From UBA7359 sp041689615 (GTDB lineage: Bacteria; Pseudomonadota; Gammaproteobacteria; Eutrophobiales; Eutrophobiaceae): 64,000 nt of DNA. The notes beneath the pieces are model-generated. The model was given only the letters and a program-made list of their open reading frames with translations, did not search any database and was not told the DNA's origin. Each line of letters starts with the position of its first letter. Position 1 is the stretch's first letter. The translations under genes were made by a program, and so were the position numbers. This document shows, piece after piece, positions 25,557 to 34,639 of this stretch. The stretch covers positions 84,969-148,968 of the forward strand of contig JBDNFW010000026.1 in assembly GCA_041689615.1 (NCBI GenBank), given 5' to 3'.

Positions 25557-26066
25557 TTACAGGCTACCTTTGAGGTCTACTGTATCAACGATATCCGTTT
25601 CTATAGGTGCAGGATTAACGATATCCCTTTCTATTGGTTCAGGAGTAAAGGCTTCTCCAACTCTTAGTTCAACTTTGGTGCTATCATCAGGCATAATAAT
25701 AGTAACTTGATCAGATTTAATTTTGTTATCCGGCACTTGAATAAACTGTGAATCCAAATCTCCTTCAAAAGTATTACTATCATTAACCCATGCCGTATTT
25801 TTTCCATCACTACGGTGAACAAGTCCTCTTAAAGTGATTGAATCACGAATCACTGTCTCTTTTTTAATGAGTTCAGGTTCTTCCACATTTTTGACTTCTT
25901 CTATTACAACTTTTTTGGGTTCTTTCTTTATCAACCTTATTTTTTCCAGCTTTAGTCTTTCTTCAGCTGAAGTAAATAGCCTACCCAAGTTATCTGCATA
26001 AACTGGCTGTATAAAAATATAACTACAGATAACCAAGAATAATTGGCGCTGACAATAAATTTTCAT
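25557..26066 (-). CDS. MshK-like periplasmic pilus assembly protein
   Basis: This 169-residue protein has a signal-peptide-like start (RQLFLVICSYIFIQPVYA). A short beta domain reads SITLRGLVHRSDGKNTAWVND and then VELRVGEAF, a pattern typical of the small MshK/PilP-like component encoded beside MshI/J homologues. The C-terminus has a duplicated Pro/Ile-rich sequence (PEPIERDIVNP, PAPIETDIVD). It presumably links the inner-membrane MshI/J complex to the secretin. The start overlaps the preceding gene by 4 bases. Confidence 0.68.
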   Translation of the reverse strand: MKIYCQRQLFLVICSYIFIQPVYADNLGRLFTSAEERLKLEKIRLIKKEPKKVVIEEVKNVEEPELIKKETVIRDSITLRGLVHRSDGKNTAWVNDSNTFEGDLDSQFIQVPDNKIKSDQVTIIMPDDSTKVELRVGEAFTPEPIERDIVNPAPIETDIVDTVDLKGSL

Positions 26067-26692
26067 CCTATCTTAATCTCCTGACCGCCAACTAGATTTA
26101 TAGTTATCCAATGCAATAAACAGGATGCAGAAATATTCGCATGATCTTTTTCAAATTGAATTTTATTGCCATTCATTCTGAAAGTGCATTCGGACAATGT
26201 ATAGATTCCTTCTGCAGACTGATTTAGATAATCGAGCAATTTAAATAAATCTCCTTCATGCAACAAGCCTAAATTAAGCTCCATACTGCTACGATAAAGC
26301 GTATAACCGCTATAGTTGATGCTGTACTCGGGGATATGTTCTTCTTGAGAATTTATCGAATATGTTAATAAAGGCAGTTTGACATTTTCTCCCGCTTGTC
26401 TTAACGCTTCTATCCAATTCAATCTTTTTTCATGACCTATAATGCCTTGATTATATAACTTAACAAATTGTGGATAGTAATTATGCAGCAATTTTTCTTC
26501 CTGATCTACGTCCAGGTATCGTCGACTGATAGACTGAAAAATACTCTTATTATTAATATATTCTTTATTTAAGTTGCTATTAAAATAATAACTTGAACCT
26601 ATTAGGGTACTCGCAATAACAAGACAGACACAAAATATAATGAGTGGGCCTTTCAAGATACTCCAGTCTATTTCATTTTTCTTTTCCATCAA
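26063..26692 (-). CDS. MshJ/PilO-like inner-membrane pilus assembly protein
   Basis: The 209-residue protein has one N-terminal membrane helix (about 16-35), a coiled region and a small ferredoxin-like periplasmic domain, the PilO/GspM/MshJ arrangement. Sequence similarity is low, as usual for this component, and the assignment rests on architecture and position: directly after the MshI-like gene (4-base overlap) and before the MshK-like gene (4-base overlap). It should form the alignment subcomplex with the neighbouring proteins. Confidence 0.7.
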   Translation of the reverse strand: MMEKKNEIDWSILKGPLIIFCVCLVIASTLIGSSYYFNSNLNKEYINNKSIFQSISRRYLDVDQEEKLLHNYYPQFVKLYNQGIIGHEKRLNWIEALRQAGENVKLPLLTYSINSQEEHIPEYSINYSGYTLYRSSMELNLGLLHEGDLFKLLDYLNQSAEGIYTLSECTFRMNGNKIQFEKDHANISASCLLHWITINLVGGQEIKIG

Positions 26693-28275
26693 TTCACTCC
26701 GACCACGGCTCTTAACGAAAACAAAGCTGTTTTGCCTTTAGACCGGGTATTTCCTTGTAAAGTAGCCTTTGAACTTATATCAAGAGGAAATGATTCAATA
26801 CTAACTGAGTATGCTGAATCAAAACCGCTAAGTGTCTCAGCAAACTCATTCACCATGGCTATTGCTTCACGATAATTGCCATCAAATGGTTCGATGTGTG
26901 CGCTTAGATTAGATATCTGATAATACTTCACTTGATTAATATCATTCACTATATCTACCGGCAAATTATCGCTATTGTCTTCTACTGCAGTGCCTTTATT
27001 CGGATCAAGACTAAAAATCCAATCTATATCATCCAATTTTATTTTCGGATATTGTTCCAAGCCCTTACCCAAAAAACTCAACATCTCATGGGGAGTCGAT
27101 TTATATTCTTCCAATGTTGCTACAGCATCAACTGCCACTTTAATCTGTGCTGGCTCGACCGGAGTTTTTGGCAAGCGTTCTCTGGCAAGATCGTATCGAA
27201 CCTGGTAGAAGTCAGCCTTATTTTTCGATGACTCACTCTCCTGCTTATATGTCAGTCCACCCATAAAATTCAAACCGCTATATATAACACTAACAAATAA
27301 TAATGTGGCACTGGCAACATTCATAGCATGCCGCATATTACGCATTTTTAAGTAACGCATCTCACTAGAAGAAGCGTAGCAATTTTTAACCTGATCTTTC
27401 AATAGGTGGCAAAGCAGTAATTGATCGCTGAATGGAACCGTTTGCACAGCACTTTTTTGAATAGACTCTAGTAATTTATTTACATCGTAATAATGCCGCT
27501 TTAGCATTCGTGCTGAAACTTTTCTTTTTTCTAATTCATCCAAAGTTGTTTTATCAGCTATCACGTATACATCTAAAGAAGTGTCATTCGGTATTAAGCG
27601 CAGACTGTTAAGATAACGCTGAATTTTTTCAACCTCGGATTCGATTCTTGGTGCGTACGACTCGGTTCCGAAACGCGGTAATTTTGAAAGACGACTGATC
27701 TTTAATTCTTTCTTATGAAAAAAAGTCTGCCTCAACCCACTGATACTCTGCATCGTTACAATCAATGCGTGATCCGAAATATCCGGTAAGGTTTTAATAT
27801 AGGATTGGAGTAACAAAGGAACAGAAAGCATGCCCTTTAATGGCACTTTATATTTATCGAGTAACTCTATCCAGGGTTCTACTATGTCCTGTTTAGTTAA
27901 CGCAACGAACAATAAACGATCATCGCGACGCCCTTCTACTTCACGACCTTGACTTTGCACATAGACATAATCAGCATCTCGGAACAAGCGAGATTGTTTA
28001 CGCTCAATCAATGCTGTTCTATCTGAACCAAAAACATGAGGGATAGTATCTTGCCGAAACTCTTCTTCAATGACGTCAACTAAAATAGTCATTGGTGTAT
28101 TTTCAGTCTCTTTCAAGTACCGTTCAAAATTGTTACGCCCAGCATCATCGATATCAAACATGTATGAACTACCAAGCTCGCCTTTATCCCAGTGGTACAC
28201 GGATACCTTATCAGCACTAATAAAGAGTGCGCGTCTGTTAAAAAAATCAGATTTTGACTTTTGTAATGAGATCAT
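26689..28275 (-). CDS. MshI-like (PilM/PilN-type) assembly platform protein
   Basis: The 528-residue protein has an actin-like cytoplasmic half (RALFISADKVSVYHWDKGE start, MTILVDVIEEEF, LLFVALTKQDIVEPW), a single membrane helix near residue 325 (MNVASATLLFVSVIYSGL), and a periplasmic coiled and ferredoxin-like end. This is the MshI/GspL/PilM-PilN pattern. It would connect the assembly ATPase to the periplasmic alignment complex. It overlaps the preceding mshG-like gene by 29 bases, so translation is coupled. Confidence 0.78.
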   Translation of the reverse strand: MISLQKSKSDFFNRRALFISADKVSVYHWDKGELGSSYMFDIDDAGRNNFERYLKETENTPMTILVDVIEEEFRQDTIPHVFGSDRTALIERKQSRLFRDADYVYVQSQGREVEGRRDDRLLFVALTKQDIVEPWIELLDKYKVPLKGMLSVPLLLQSYIKTLPDISDHALIVTMQSISGLRQTFFHKKELKISRLSKLPRFGTESYAPRIESEVEKIQRYLNSLRLIPNDTSLDVYVIADKTTLDELEKRKVSARMLKRHYYDVNKLLESIQKSAVQTVPFSDQLLLCHLLKDQVKNCYASSSEMRYLKMRNMRHAMNVASATLLFVSVIYSGLNFMGGLTYKQESESSKNKADFYQVRYDLARERLPKTPVEPAQIKVAVDAVATLEEYKSTPHEMLSFLGKGLEQYPKIKLDDIDWIFSLDPNKGTAVEDNSDNLPVDIVNDINQVKYYQISNLSAHIEPFDGNYREAIAMVNEFAETLSGFDSAYSVSIESFPLDISSKATLQGNTRSKGKTALFSLRAVVGVN

Positions 28276-29452
28276 AAATAGGTCCTAAAACTGAAAACAT
28301 AACCCAGGCAATAATACTACCCAGAACAATAGTCATCGCCGGCTCAATCATCGACTGAAGTCTTTCAATAGATTCTTTAACATCACGTGTATAAAAATAA
28401 CTAATATTCGATAAGGCATTCTCCAATGCACCTGTACTTTCGCCAACACGAATCATACGTAGTACAAGTGGAGGGAATATGCCTACTTGAGAAAAACTAT
28501 CACTTAATGTCGTGCCATCAGAAATTTTCTGTCCAACCTGATGCATAGCAAGTGCAATTGATTTATTACCAGCAATCTCTTCCCCTGTTCTTATGCAATC
28601 GATAATGGTAATTCCAGATGAATACATAATGGCAAAGAAACTACAAAGCCGCGTTAATATAATTTTTTTAAGTATTGGACCAATTACCGGAATTTTTAAC
28701 TTCAGTTCATCATATTTTAAATGGAATGCTGGACTTGTTTTAATACCAATATAAATACCCAAAATAATAACGATGGGTATCAACAGTAAAATATACCAAT
28801 AATTAACGAAGATATTTGATACGACAATAAGTACTTTGGTATGAACAGGTAATTCTTGTCCCATTGTTTTAATAAAACGTAATAATTCAGGTACTAGATA
28901 AGTCATTAAAAAGAAGACCACTCCACCAACAACTGTTCCGACAAACGCTGGATAAGTCAGTAATTTTTTTGTAAGCGCCGCTTGTTCATCTTGCCATTTA
29001 AGACTGATGCCAAGTTCTTCAAACACCTTACTAATCTGACCGGATTGTTCGCCTGCGCTAACCAGGTTAGTAAATATTTTTCCAAACACGTTTTCAAATT
29101 CTGCCATGGCCTGAGCTAAAGTTTTACCACCTTCAATAGCTTCGATCATTGCATTTGTCACTTCTGCCATTCTTGGATTATCGCTACTGTCTCTTAAATC
29201 CTGCAAACTCTCCAATACAGGCACGCCGGCACGAGATGTTTGTTCAAAATGAAAACAGAACGTAATTAAATCGCGTCGCTTAATGCCTGAAGCTGAAAAA
29301 CTTTTAACTCTCGATTTAACTTCTTTACAATTAACTAAATCAAGTTTTAGCTTATTAAGACGCATTTCCAGATCAGCAATATTAGCTGCATCAACCTGGC
29401 CATTATGGATACGACCACGTTTATCTATCGCCTTGTATTGATAAGCTTCCAT
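28247..29452 (-). CDS. mshG: GspF/PilC-family inner-membrane platform protein (MshG-like)
   Basis: This 401-residue protein has two repeated GspF domains (FCFHFEQTSRAGVPVLESL and LCSFFAIMYSSGITIIDCI) and three membrane helices near residues 170, 220 and 375, the standard topology of the platform protein that the assembly ATPase turns. The N-terminal MEAYQYKAIDKRGRIHNGQVDA is the usual PilC/GspF opening. It follows the ATPase gene by 4 bases. The MshG label comes from operon context. Confidence 0.92.
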   Translation of the reverse strand: MEAYQYKAIDKRGRIHNGQVDAANIADLEMRLNKLKLDLVNCKEVKSRVKSFSASGIKRRDLITFCFHFEQTSRAGVPVLESLQDLRDSSDNPRMAEVTNAMIEAIEGGKTLAQAMAEFENVFGKIFTNLVSAGEQSGQISKVFEELGISLKWQDEQAALTKKLLTYPAFVGTVVGGVVFFLMTYLVPELLRFIKTMGQELPVHTKVLIVVSNIFVNYWYILLLIPIVIILGIYIGIKTSPAFHLKYDELKLKIPVIGPILKKIILTRLCSFFAIMYSSGITIIDCIRTGEEIAGNKSIALAMHQVGQKISDGTTLSDSFSQVGIFPPLVLRMIRVGESTGALENALSNISYFYTRDVKESIERLQSMIEPAMTIVLGSIIAWVMFSVLGPIYDLITKVKI

Positions 29453-29456
29453 ATTT

Positions 29457-31172
29457 CTAGTGTGCTTTCAATCTGCCAGTTAAATCAACAACTCTGGACA
29501 TCTCTTCAAGGCTGGTCAAACCTTCTAGTACCTGCCCTGCACCAACATCCGCCAAAGTTTTAAATCCTTTTGACAGTGCCATGCGTAATAAATCTCGTTG
29601 TGTTCCTTTGCGTGCAATTAATTCATCGATGTCAGTATCAAAATGTAATACTTCCTGAAGTGCAATTCGTCCTTTGTAGCCTTGATTTTCACAAACACTA
29701 CAACCTTTGGCTTTATAAATTTCTTTTTGCTTATCTGTTATTTTCAGATTGAGCAATCCTCGTTCCAGATCGCCTAATGCATACGGTTCTTTACAAGATT
29801 GACATAAACTTCGAATTAATCGCTGCGCAATAATACCGATTATGTTGCCAGCAATAATATCCGGCTTAACGCCAATATCGAGTAAGCGTGGAATTGATCC
29901 CAGAGCCGAATTTGTATGTAGTGTTGAAAATACCTGATGACCTGTCATTGCTGCACGAAAAGCCATACTAGCGGTATCTTCATCACGTATTTCACCAACT
30001 AGAATAATATCCGGGTCCTGGCGCATCAAAGAACGAATACCACTGGCAAAATCAAGCCGAGTAGTATCACTCACCGATGTTTGCCTAACCATCGTCGTCG
30101 GATATTCAACCGGATCTTCCAGAGTCATAATATTCACAGACTCTGTATTTAGATAATTCAATATCGAATATAAGGTTGTCGTTTTACCGCTACCGGTTGG
30201 CCCCGTAACAAGAATAATACCTTCTGGTCTAGCGACCATTAATTTAAGTGTGTTCTGCGCTTCTTCTTTTAAGCCAAGTTGATCAAAAGAAACAATGCCT
30301 TTTTGTCTATCCAAAACACGAAGAACAATATTCTCACCATGTACTGTTGGCAAAGTAGAAACGCGAAAATCAATCGGACGTCCTGATAAAGATAAGGAAA
30401 TACGTCCGTCTTGCGGCGCTCTCGTTTCAGCAATATCCATCCCTGACATAACTTTTACTCGTACAGCAATAGCTGACCAATAATTTTTATGCAGGCTGCG
30501 AACCTGCCTTAATACACCATCAATACGATATCGAAAACGCAGAAAACCTTCTTCAGGTTCAAAATGTATATTTGATGCATTTCGCTTAACCGCATCCGCA
30601 AGTAATGCATTCACTAATCGAACAACGGGTTGACTATATTGATCAGACTCTGCGTCAAGACTCTGGTAGTCGATCTCACCTGTTTCTATTTCATGTAATA
30701 TGCCATCAACAGAAAGTTCGAAGCCATAAAATTGATCAATTGCCTTTTCAATTTCGGCTTCACCAGCCAGTACTGGAATTACTTCTGAGTTACCGCCAAG
30801 ATGAGTGTTGATTTGATCCAGTGCTACAACGTTAAACGTATCCGCCATAGCAAGGGTAAGTATTCTTCGCTGACTATCGTAAGTTAGCGGGAGTACTCTT
30901 AATCTTCTAGCCATGTCCTTTGGAACCATACGTACCGCATCACCATCGGCAACGGCTGTGCGCAGATCGATACTCTCCTGGCCAATAACCCCACCAATAA
31001 CATCACGAATAATTGATTCTGTAGCGAAACCAAGACGAACAAGAATTTTACCAAGATGTTCCTTACTGCGTTTTTGTTCAGTTAAAGCAATATTAATCTG
31101 ATCAAGAGTAGTTACACCCTTACTAACCAGGATTTCACCGAGTCGGAAATGTTTTTTATGGGCGACGGTCAC
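29457..31172 (-). CDS. mshE: Pilus assembly ATPase with c-di-GMP-binding MshEN domain (MshE-like)
   Basis: The 571-residue GspE/PilB-family ATPase has Walker A GPTGSGKTTT, Asp box and Walker B IILVGEIRDEDTA, the His box (STLHTN), and a four-cysteine zinc site (LCQSCKEP, GCSVCENQ). The N-terminus has the MshEN c-di-GMP motif in tandem: RLGEILVSKGV to the Gln at residues 10-33, a 5-residue spacer, then a degenerate copy HLGKILVRLGF at 39-62. In Vibrio MshE this motif binds c-di-GMP and switches on pilus assembly. The first copy here keeps the key Arg, Leu, Gly and Gln positions. It sits between mshN- and mshG-like genes. Confidence 0.94.
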   Translation of the reverse strand: MTVAHKKHFRLGEILVSKGVTTLDQINIALTEQKRSKEHLGKILVRLGFATESIIRDVIGGVIGQESIDLRTAVADGDAVRMVPKDMARRLRVLPLTYDSQRRILTLAMADTFNVVALDQINTHLGGNSEVIPVLAGEAEIEKAIDQFYGFELSVDGILHEIETGEIDYQSLDAESDQYSQPVVRLVNALLADAVKRNASNIHFEPEEGFLRFRYRIDGVLRQVRSLHKNYWSAIAVRVKVMSGMDIAETRAPQDGRISLSLSGRPIDFRVSTLPTVHGENIVLRVLDRQKGIVSFDQLGLKEEAQNTLKLMVARPEGIILVTGPTGSGKTTTLYSILNYLNTESVNIMTLEDPVEYPTTMVRQTSVSDTTRLDFASGIRSLMRQDPDIILVGEIRDEDTASMAFRAAMTGHQVFSTLHTNSALGSIPRLLDIGVKPDIIAGNIIGIIAQRLIRSLCQSCKEPYALGDLERGLLNLKITDKQKEIYKAKGCSVCENQGYKGRIALQEVLHFDTDIDELIARKGTQRDLLRMALSKGFKTLADVGAGQVLEGLTSLEEMSRVVDLTGRLKAH

Positions 31173-32884
31173 AACTTTGATTCAATTAATTTTGATAGAA
31201 CAAGAATGCGTTTATTTACAGGAACAGGATCGAATCTTGTAGAAGAATTATGTGACAGATCAATTGCCGTCTTATAATAATCCAGTGCTGTATCATATTG
31301 CCCCATCTGATCAAGGCTAATGGCTAAATTGTGTAAATAATCAGGATTAGTCGTATCCAGTCGATAGGCATCAAAAAATGCTTGCTGCGCGTTAGCCCAC
31401 CTTTTTTGCTTTGCGTATAAATTGCCCAATGAGAAATACAAATAAGGAACATCGTCTTCTCGTTGTATTAACAATTTAATCGCACTCTCATCTTTTACTG
31501 GGTCGGCACTGTTTGATAAACCAATCAATGCATTCATTGATATCGTATCTAACGGGTTTAATTCTAATAAATGAACATAATGAGAATAAGCGCTCTTTCT
31601 ATCTTGATTACTGATAGCAATGGCAGCAAGGCCAAGATGTGCATCACGATTATCAGGGTCGTTTTTTAAAACATCTTCATAAATTGATGTCGCGGCATCA
31701 TAATGACCCTCTTGATAAGCTTTGAATGCCTGACTTACCATCACGTTATCTTCTTTTAACTTTTTACTCTTACTAATGTTAATTAATGATGCATCAACCT
31801 GAATATTTTCTGGAAACGATGCAATAGAATCTTCAGTATTTATTTCATCATCGATAGCTGCATCAACAATAATTGGTTCAATCACTTCTTCAAAAACAAT
31901 ATCGCTACTTGTCTTGCCTACCGATACTACTTCATCAGTTTTACTTTCACTGGATTCAGTTGTTACTACTACATCTGATGTTGTTATGCCTGCTTGTTCA
32001 TCTACTTGCATAACCATATCTTGTTTTTCAATAGTTTCTGTTGGCTGTTCGACTACATCTCCCACAACCTCAGTTTGCACTTCCTCAATTACAGGAGCTA
32101 CTAATATAGCTGCAGAGTCAACGCCACTAGACTCGATACCACGGGCAATTAACGGTGAAGGCAGGTTTCTGGAAACAGGAGTAATAGTAAAATAATAGAA
32201 AATAGCAAATGACCCCGCAGCTAATAATGCGAGCACAGCAAAAACACCCCATTTAAATGAGCTTTGTTTTTTGTTTGGTCTCCCTGCAGAAAAAACAGTT
32301 TTTGCTGCGACAGGAGTCGGTTGAAATTTACCACCGCCAAGATCTTTTGCTAGTTGATCAGCAGTACCACCTGGTAAAGTTTCTTCATAAATATCTGTTT
32401 CTCGTTCATCTTCCTCAAACAAGGCACCATGGAAAGTATCATCGTACGGAGCAGAAGCACTTTCAGTACTTAATCCTTCTATAATAGTGGTATCGTTAAG
32501 ATCGATAACTTTTTGAGTATCTTCAAATTTTTCCTGAGAATCATCTCTCTTAGAAATGGTATTTTCAAGCGTCAATTCTTCAGAAAAAACTTCAGACTGA
32601 TCTACTGTAGGGACGTCTCTTTCATTAAGGTTACTAGCAACTTGTGCTTCTTTAGTATTTTCAACTCTTTCAGCAAGAGAAAGTGGCTCAAGTGAGAATT
32701 GAGATGTGTCCGTATATTGTTCTGGAACAGCTTTTTCCTTTGCAACTGCTTGCTCTTGCTTATCATCTTCAATTTGATTTTCGCCCGATGTCTCGCGCGC
32801 CTCCATCTCTACTTCTTGGAGTCGCTTCGCTGCTCGCTTTTTTTCTTCTTCTGCCTTTTTCAAGGCATCCATCAAGAGACTCAA
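31169..32884 (-). CDS. mshN: TPR-containing MshN-like pilus assembly protein
   Basis: This 571-residue protein starts MSLLMDALKKAEEEKKRAAK, the usual MshN opening. It has a long acidic low-complexity cytoplasmic stretch, one membrane helix near residues 215-235 (GVFAVLALLAAGSFAIFYYF), a Val/Glu-rich linker and C-terminal TPR repeats (AFKAYQEGHYDAATSIYEDV, NPDYLHNLAISLDQMGQYDT). It probably reaches from the inner membrane to peptidoglycan or the secretin. It overlaps both neighbours by 4 bases (secretin upstream, ATPase downstream). Confidence 0.85.
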   Translation of the reverse strand: MSLLMDALKKAEEEKKRAAKRLQEVEMEARETSGENQIEDDKQEQAVAKEKAVPEQYTDTSQFSLEPLSLAERVENTKEAQVASNLNERDVPTVDQSEVFSEELTLENTISKRDDSQEKFEDTQKVIDLNDTTIIEGLSTESASAPYDDTFHGALFEEDERETDIYEETLPGGTADQLAKDLGGGKFQPTPVAAKTVFSAGRPNKKQSSFKWGVFAVLALLAAGSFAIFYYFTITPVSRNLPSPLIARGIESSGVDSAAILVAPVIEEVQTEVVGDVVEQPTETIEKQDMVMQVDEQAGITTSDVVVTTESSESKTDEVVSVGKTSSDIVFEEVIEPIIVDAAIDDEINTEDSIASFPENIQVDASLINISKSKKLKEDNVMVSQAFKAYQEGHYDAATSIYEDVLKNDPDNRDAHLGLAAIAISNQDRKSAYSHYVHLLELNPLDTISMNALIGLSNSADPVKDESAIKLLIQREDDVPYLYFSLGNLYAKQKRWANAQQAFFDAYRLDTTNPDYLHNLAISLDQMGQYDTALDYYKTAIDLSHNSSTRFDPVPVNKRILVLSKLIESKL

Positions 32885-34563
32885 AGCGAATCATCTCCTT
32901 TTTCCGATTTACTGCCTAAAGGACGATAACCGTTAGATATGTATTTTTTATATTCTTCTAAATCGCTTTCTATATCTGGGCTATTAATAATTACCGGTTT
33001 AATGAATATAACCAGTTCTTTTTTTGTATATTCTGCTCTAGTCGATTTAAAAATATTGCCAAAAAAATCTGCATTTTTAACACCGGGAAGACCAGCGTCG
33101 CTGTCCTTTATTTCATCTTCCATTAGTCCGCCTAGCACACCGATTTGCCCATCACTCATTCTCAGTACCGATTCCATTTCTCTAACGGCAATTTGAGGAA
33201 TTTGATTTGTAACGGTCGTACCTCCTGCAGGAGTAAAAGTAGCGTTTGGATTCGGATCAGTAACGCCTTTTACAAATCGTGAGATTGTTGGTCTCACTAC
33301 TAATGTTATTTCTCCATTAGAATCTATCTGTGGTGTTACTGACATAACTATACCAACGGGAACGGTTAAAGCCGTAGTATCGACTGATGTTGTCGCTGTC
33401 CCACCAACAAAAGTAGCAGGAACTACTTCAGCATCAACTTCAAAATAAACCAGGTTTTCCACCACTTTCAGCAACGCCGTCTGATTATTCAAAACCATCA
33501 TCTGCGGACTGGAGAGAATTTTAACGTCACCAAACTCATCTAATAAAGTCACTGTGTAGTCAATACTATCAGCATTAACATTAGCGTTAGTACCCACTAT
33601 ATTTTTTTCACTTAGGTCATTTTTAATCACTAAAGAACTGCCTGCTGTTGTAGCAAAACCTGCAAGCCCACCTGCAGTTGTTGATGCTATCGTAAACAAT
33701 CCCGTGCTTATAGCATTCCAATCAATACCAGCCTGATATCTTTCGCTAAGTGTTACTTCAACAATAGTTGTCTGAATTAGCACTTGCCGTTTTGCACTAA
33801 CTAGCACCTGATCAATAAAGGACTGTATTTGTTCATGTTGTGCTGCTGTCGCTCTAACAGTCAAAACACCTGACTCAGGGTTAGGAATGACGGTATTCGT
33901 AACCGGTATTTCTCCTCCAGATGCCGCAGATGTTTCATCTCCTAAAATCGCAGAGATATTTGTTACTAATCTTGACCAAAAATGGTGTTTCGATTCAGTG
34001 CTAACATCCGTCGTTGAACTATTTCCTGAACCACCACCACTGGACTCGCCGCCTCCACTTGTAGAAGATATTTGTGTTGAGACCGTACTTGTACTAGTAG
34101 TATCTCTGGACAAATTTACATAATCAATTTTATAAGTACGTAAAAATGGCGTGTCCTTTGAGATAAACAAATTGTTGCCTTCCTGTACATAACGTATATC
34201 TACCTGATTGGATATTCGTTTTAAAATCTGTGGCAGGGTTTGTTCAACCGCGTTAATCGTAACGACACCTTCAATTTCCGGATGGATATCAACATTCACT
34301 TTGGCGTCACGTGCCAGGGCAAATAATAATTCTTTTACCGGCACTTCGTTAACAACAACCGTATAGCGTTCTGGCGGGTCAACTGGCGTTGGTTCTGGTA
34401 GAACAGGTACTTGCTCAACAAGCTCAGGAATGTTTGAGTCTATTACTGAAGGTGATTCTTCAGCATTTATATGCCCTGTTGATGGCTCAAAAGGTTTAGG
34501 CTCAAGTTCAGCGCAGCCGAAAATGAACATCATCACTGCAAACAAAATGATTTTTTTAATCAT
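32881..34563 (-). CDS. mshL: Outer-membrane secretin lipoprotein (MshL-like)
   Basis: The preferred start at 34563 gives MIKKIILFAVMMFIFGC, a lipoprotein signal with Cys as the mature first residue; an in-frame start 18 bases upstream is possible. An STN-type N-domain (VNEVPVKELLFALARDAKVN), a Ser/Gly/Thr-rich stretch typical of MshL, and a C-terminal secretin domain follow (QMMVLNNQTALLKV, then SDAGLPGVKNADFFGNIF and KKELVIFIKPVII). It forms the outer-membrane pore for the pilus. A weak sigma-54-like sequence lies upstream (34623-34637). It overlaps the mshN-like gene by 4 bases. Confidence 0.93.
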   Translation of the reverse strand: MIKKIILFAVMMFIFGCAELEPKPFEPSTGHINAEESPSVIDSNIPELVEQVPVLPEPTPVDPPERYTVVVNEVPVKELLFALARDAKVNVDIHPEIEGVVTINAVEQTLPQILKRISNQVDIRYVQEGNNLFISKDTPFLRTYKIDYVNLSRDTTSTSTVSTQISSTSGGGESSGGGSGNSSTTDVSTESKHHFWSRLVTNISAILGDETSAASGGEIPVTNTVIPNPESGVLTVRATAAQHEQIQSFIDQVLVSAKRQVLIQTTIVEVTLSERYQAGIDWNAISTGLFTIASTTAGGLAGFATTAGSSLVIKNDLSEKNIVGTNANVNADSIDYTVTLLDEFGDVKILSSPQMMVLNNQTALLKVVENLVYFEVDAEVVPATFVGGTATTSVDTTALTVPVGIVMSVTPQIDSNGEITLVVRPTISRFVKGVTDPNPNATFTPAGGTTVTNQIPQIAVREMESVLRMSDGQIGVLGGLMEDEIKDSDAGLPGVKNADFFGNIFKSTRAEYTKKELVIFIKPVIINSPDIESDLEEYKKYISNGYRPLGSKSEKGDDSL

Positions 34564-34622
34564 TATTAACATTGCCCCCAAGTTTCAGCATTTGTATTTT
34601 ATAAATCATTACATTAATTATC

Positions 34623-34637
34623 ACAAAAAAGTTGCCA
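34623..34637 (-). promoter_or_regulatory. Weak sigma-54-like sequence upstream of the secretin gene
   Basis: The minus strand reads TGGCAACTTTTTTGT. The -24 element is perfect but the -12 element is TTGT instead of TTGC. A start would fall near 34611, 48 bases before the secretin ATG. It may be a promoter for the machinery genes; the imperfect -12 box leaves this open. Confidence 0.35.
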
Positions 34638-34639
34638 CA

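Noticed and set aside
22941..34563. Type II secretion system
   Set aside because: The MshL-, MshN- and MshM-like proteins, the MshEN domain and the absence of GspC/D/H-type genes favour a MSHA-like pilus.
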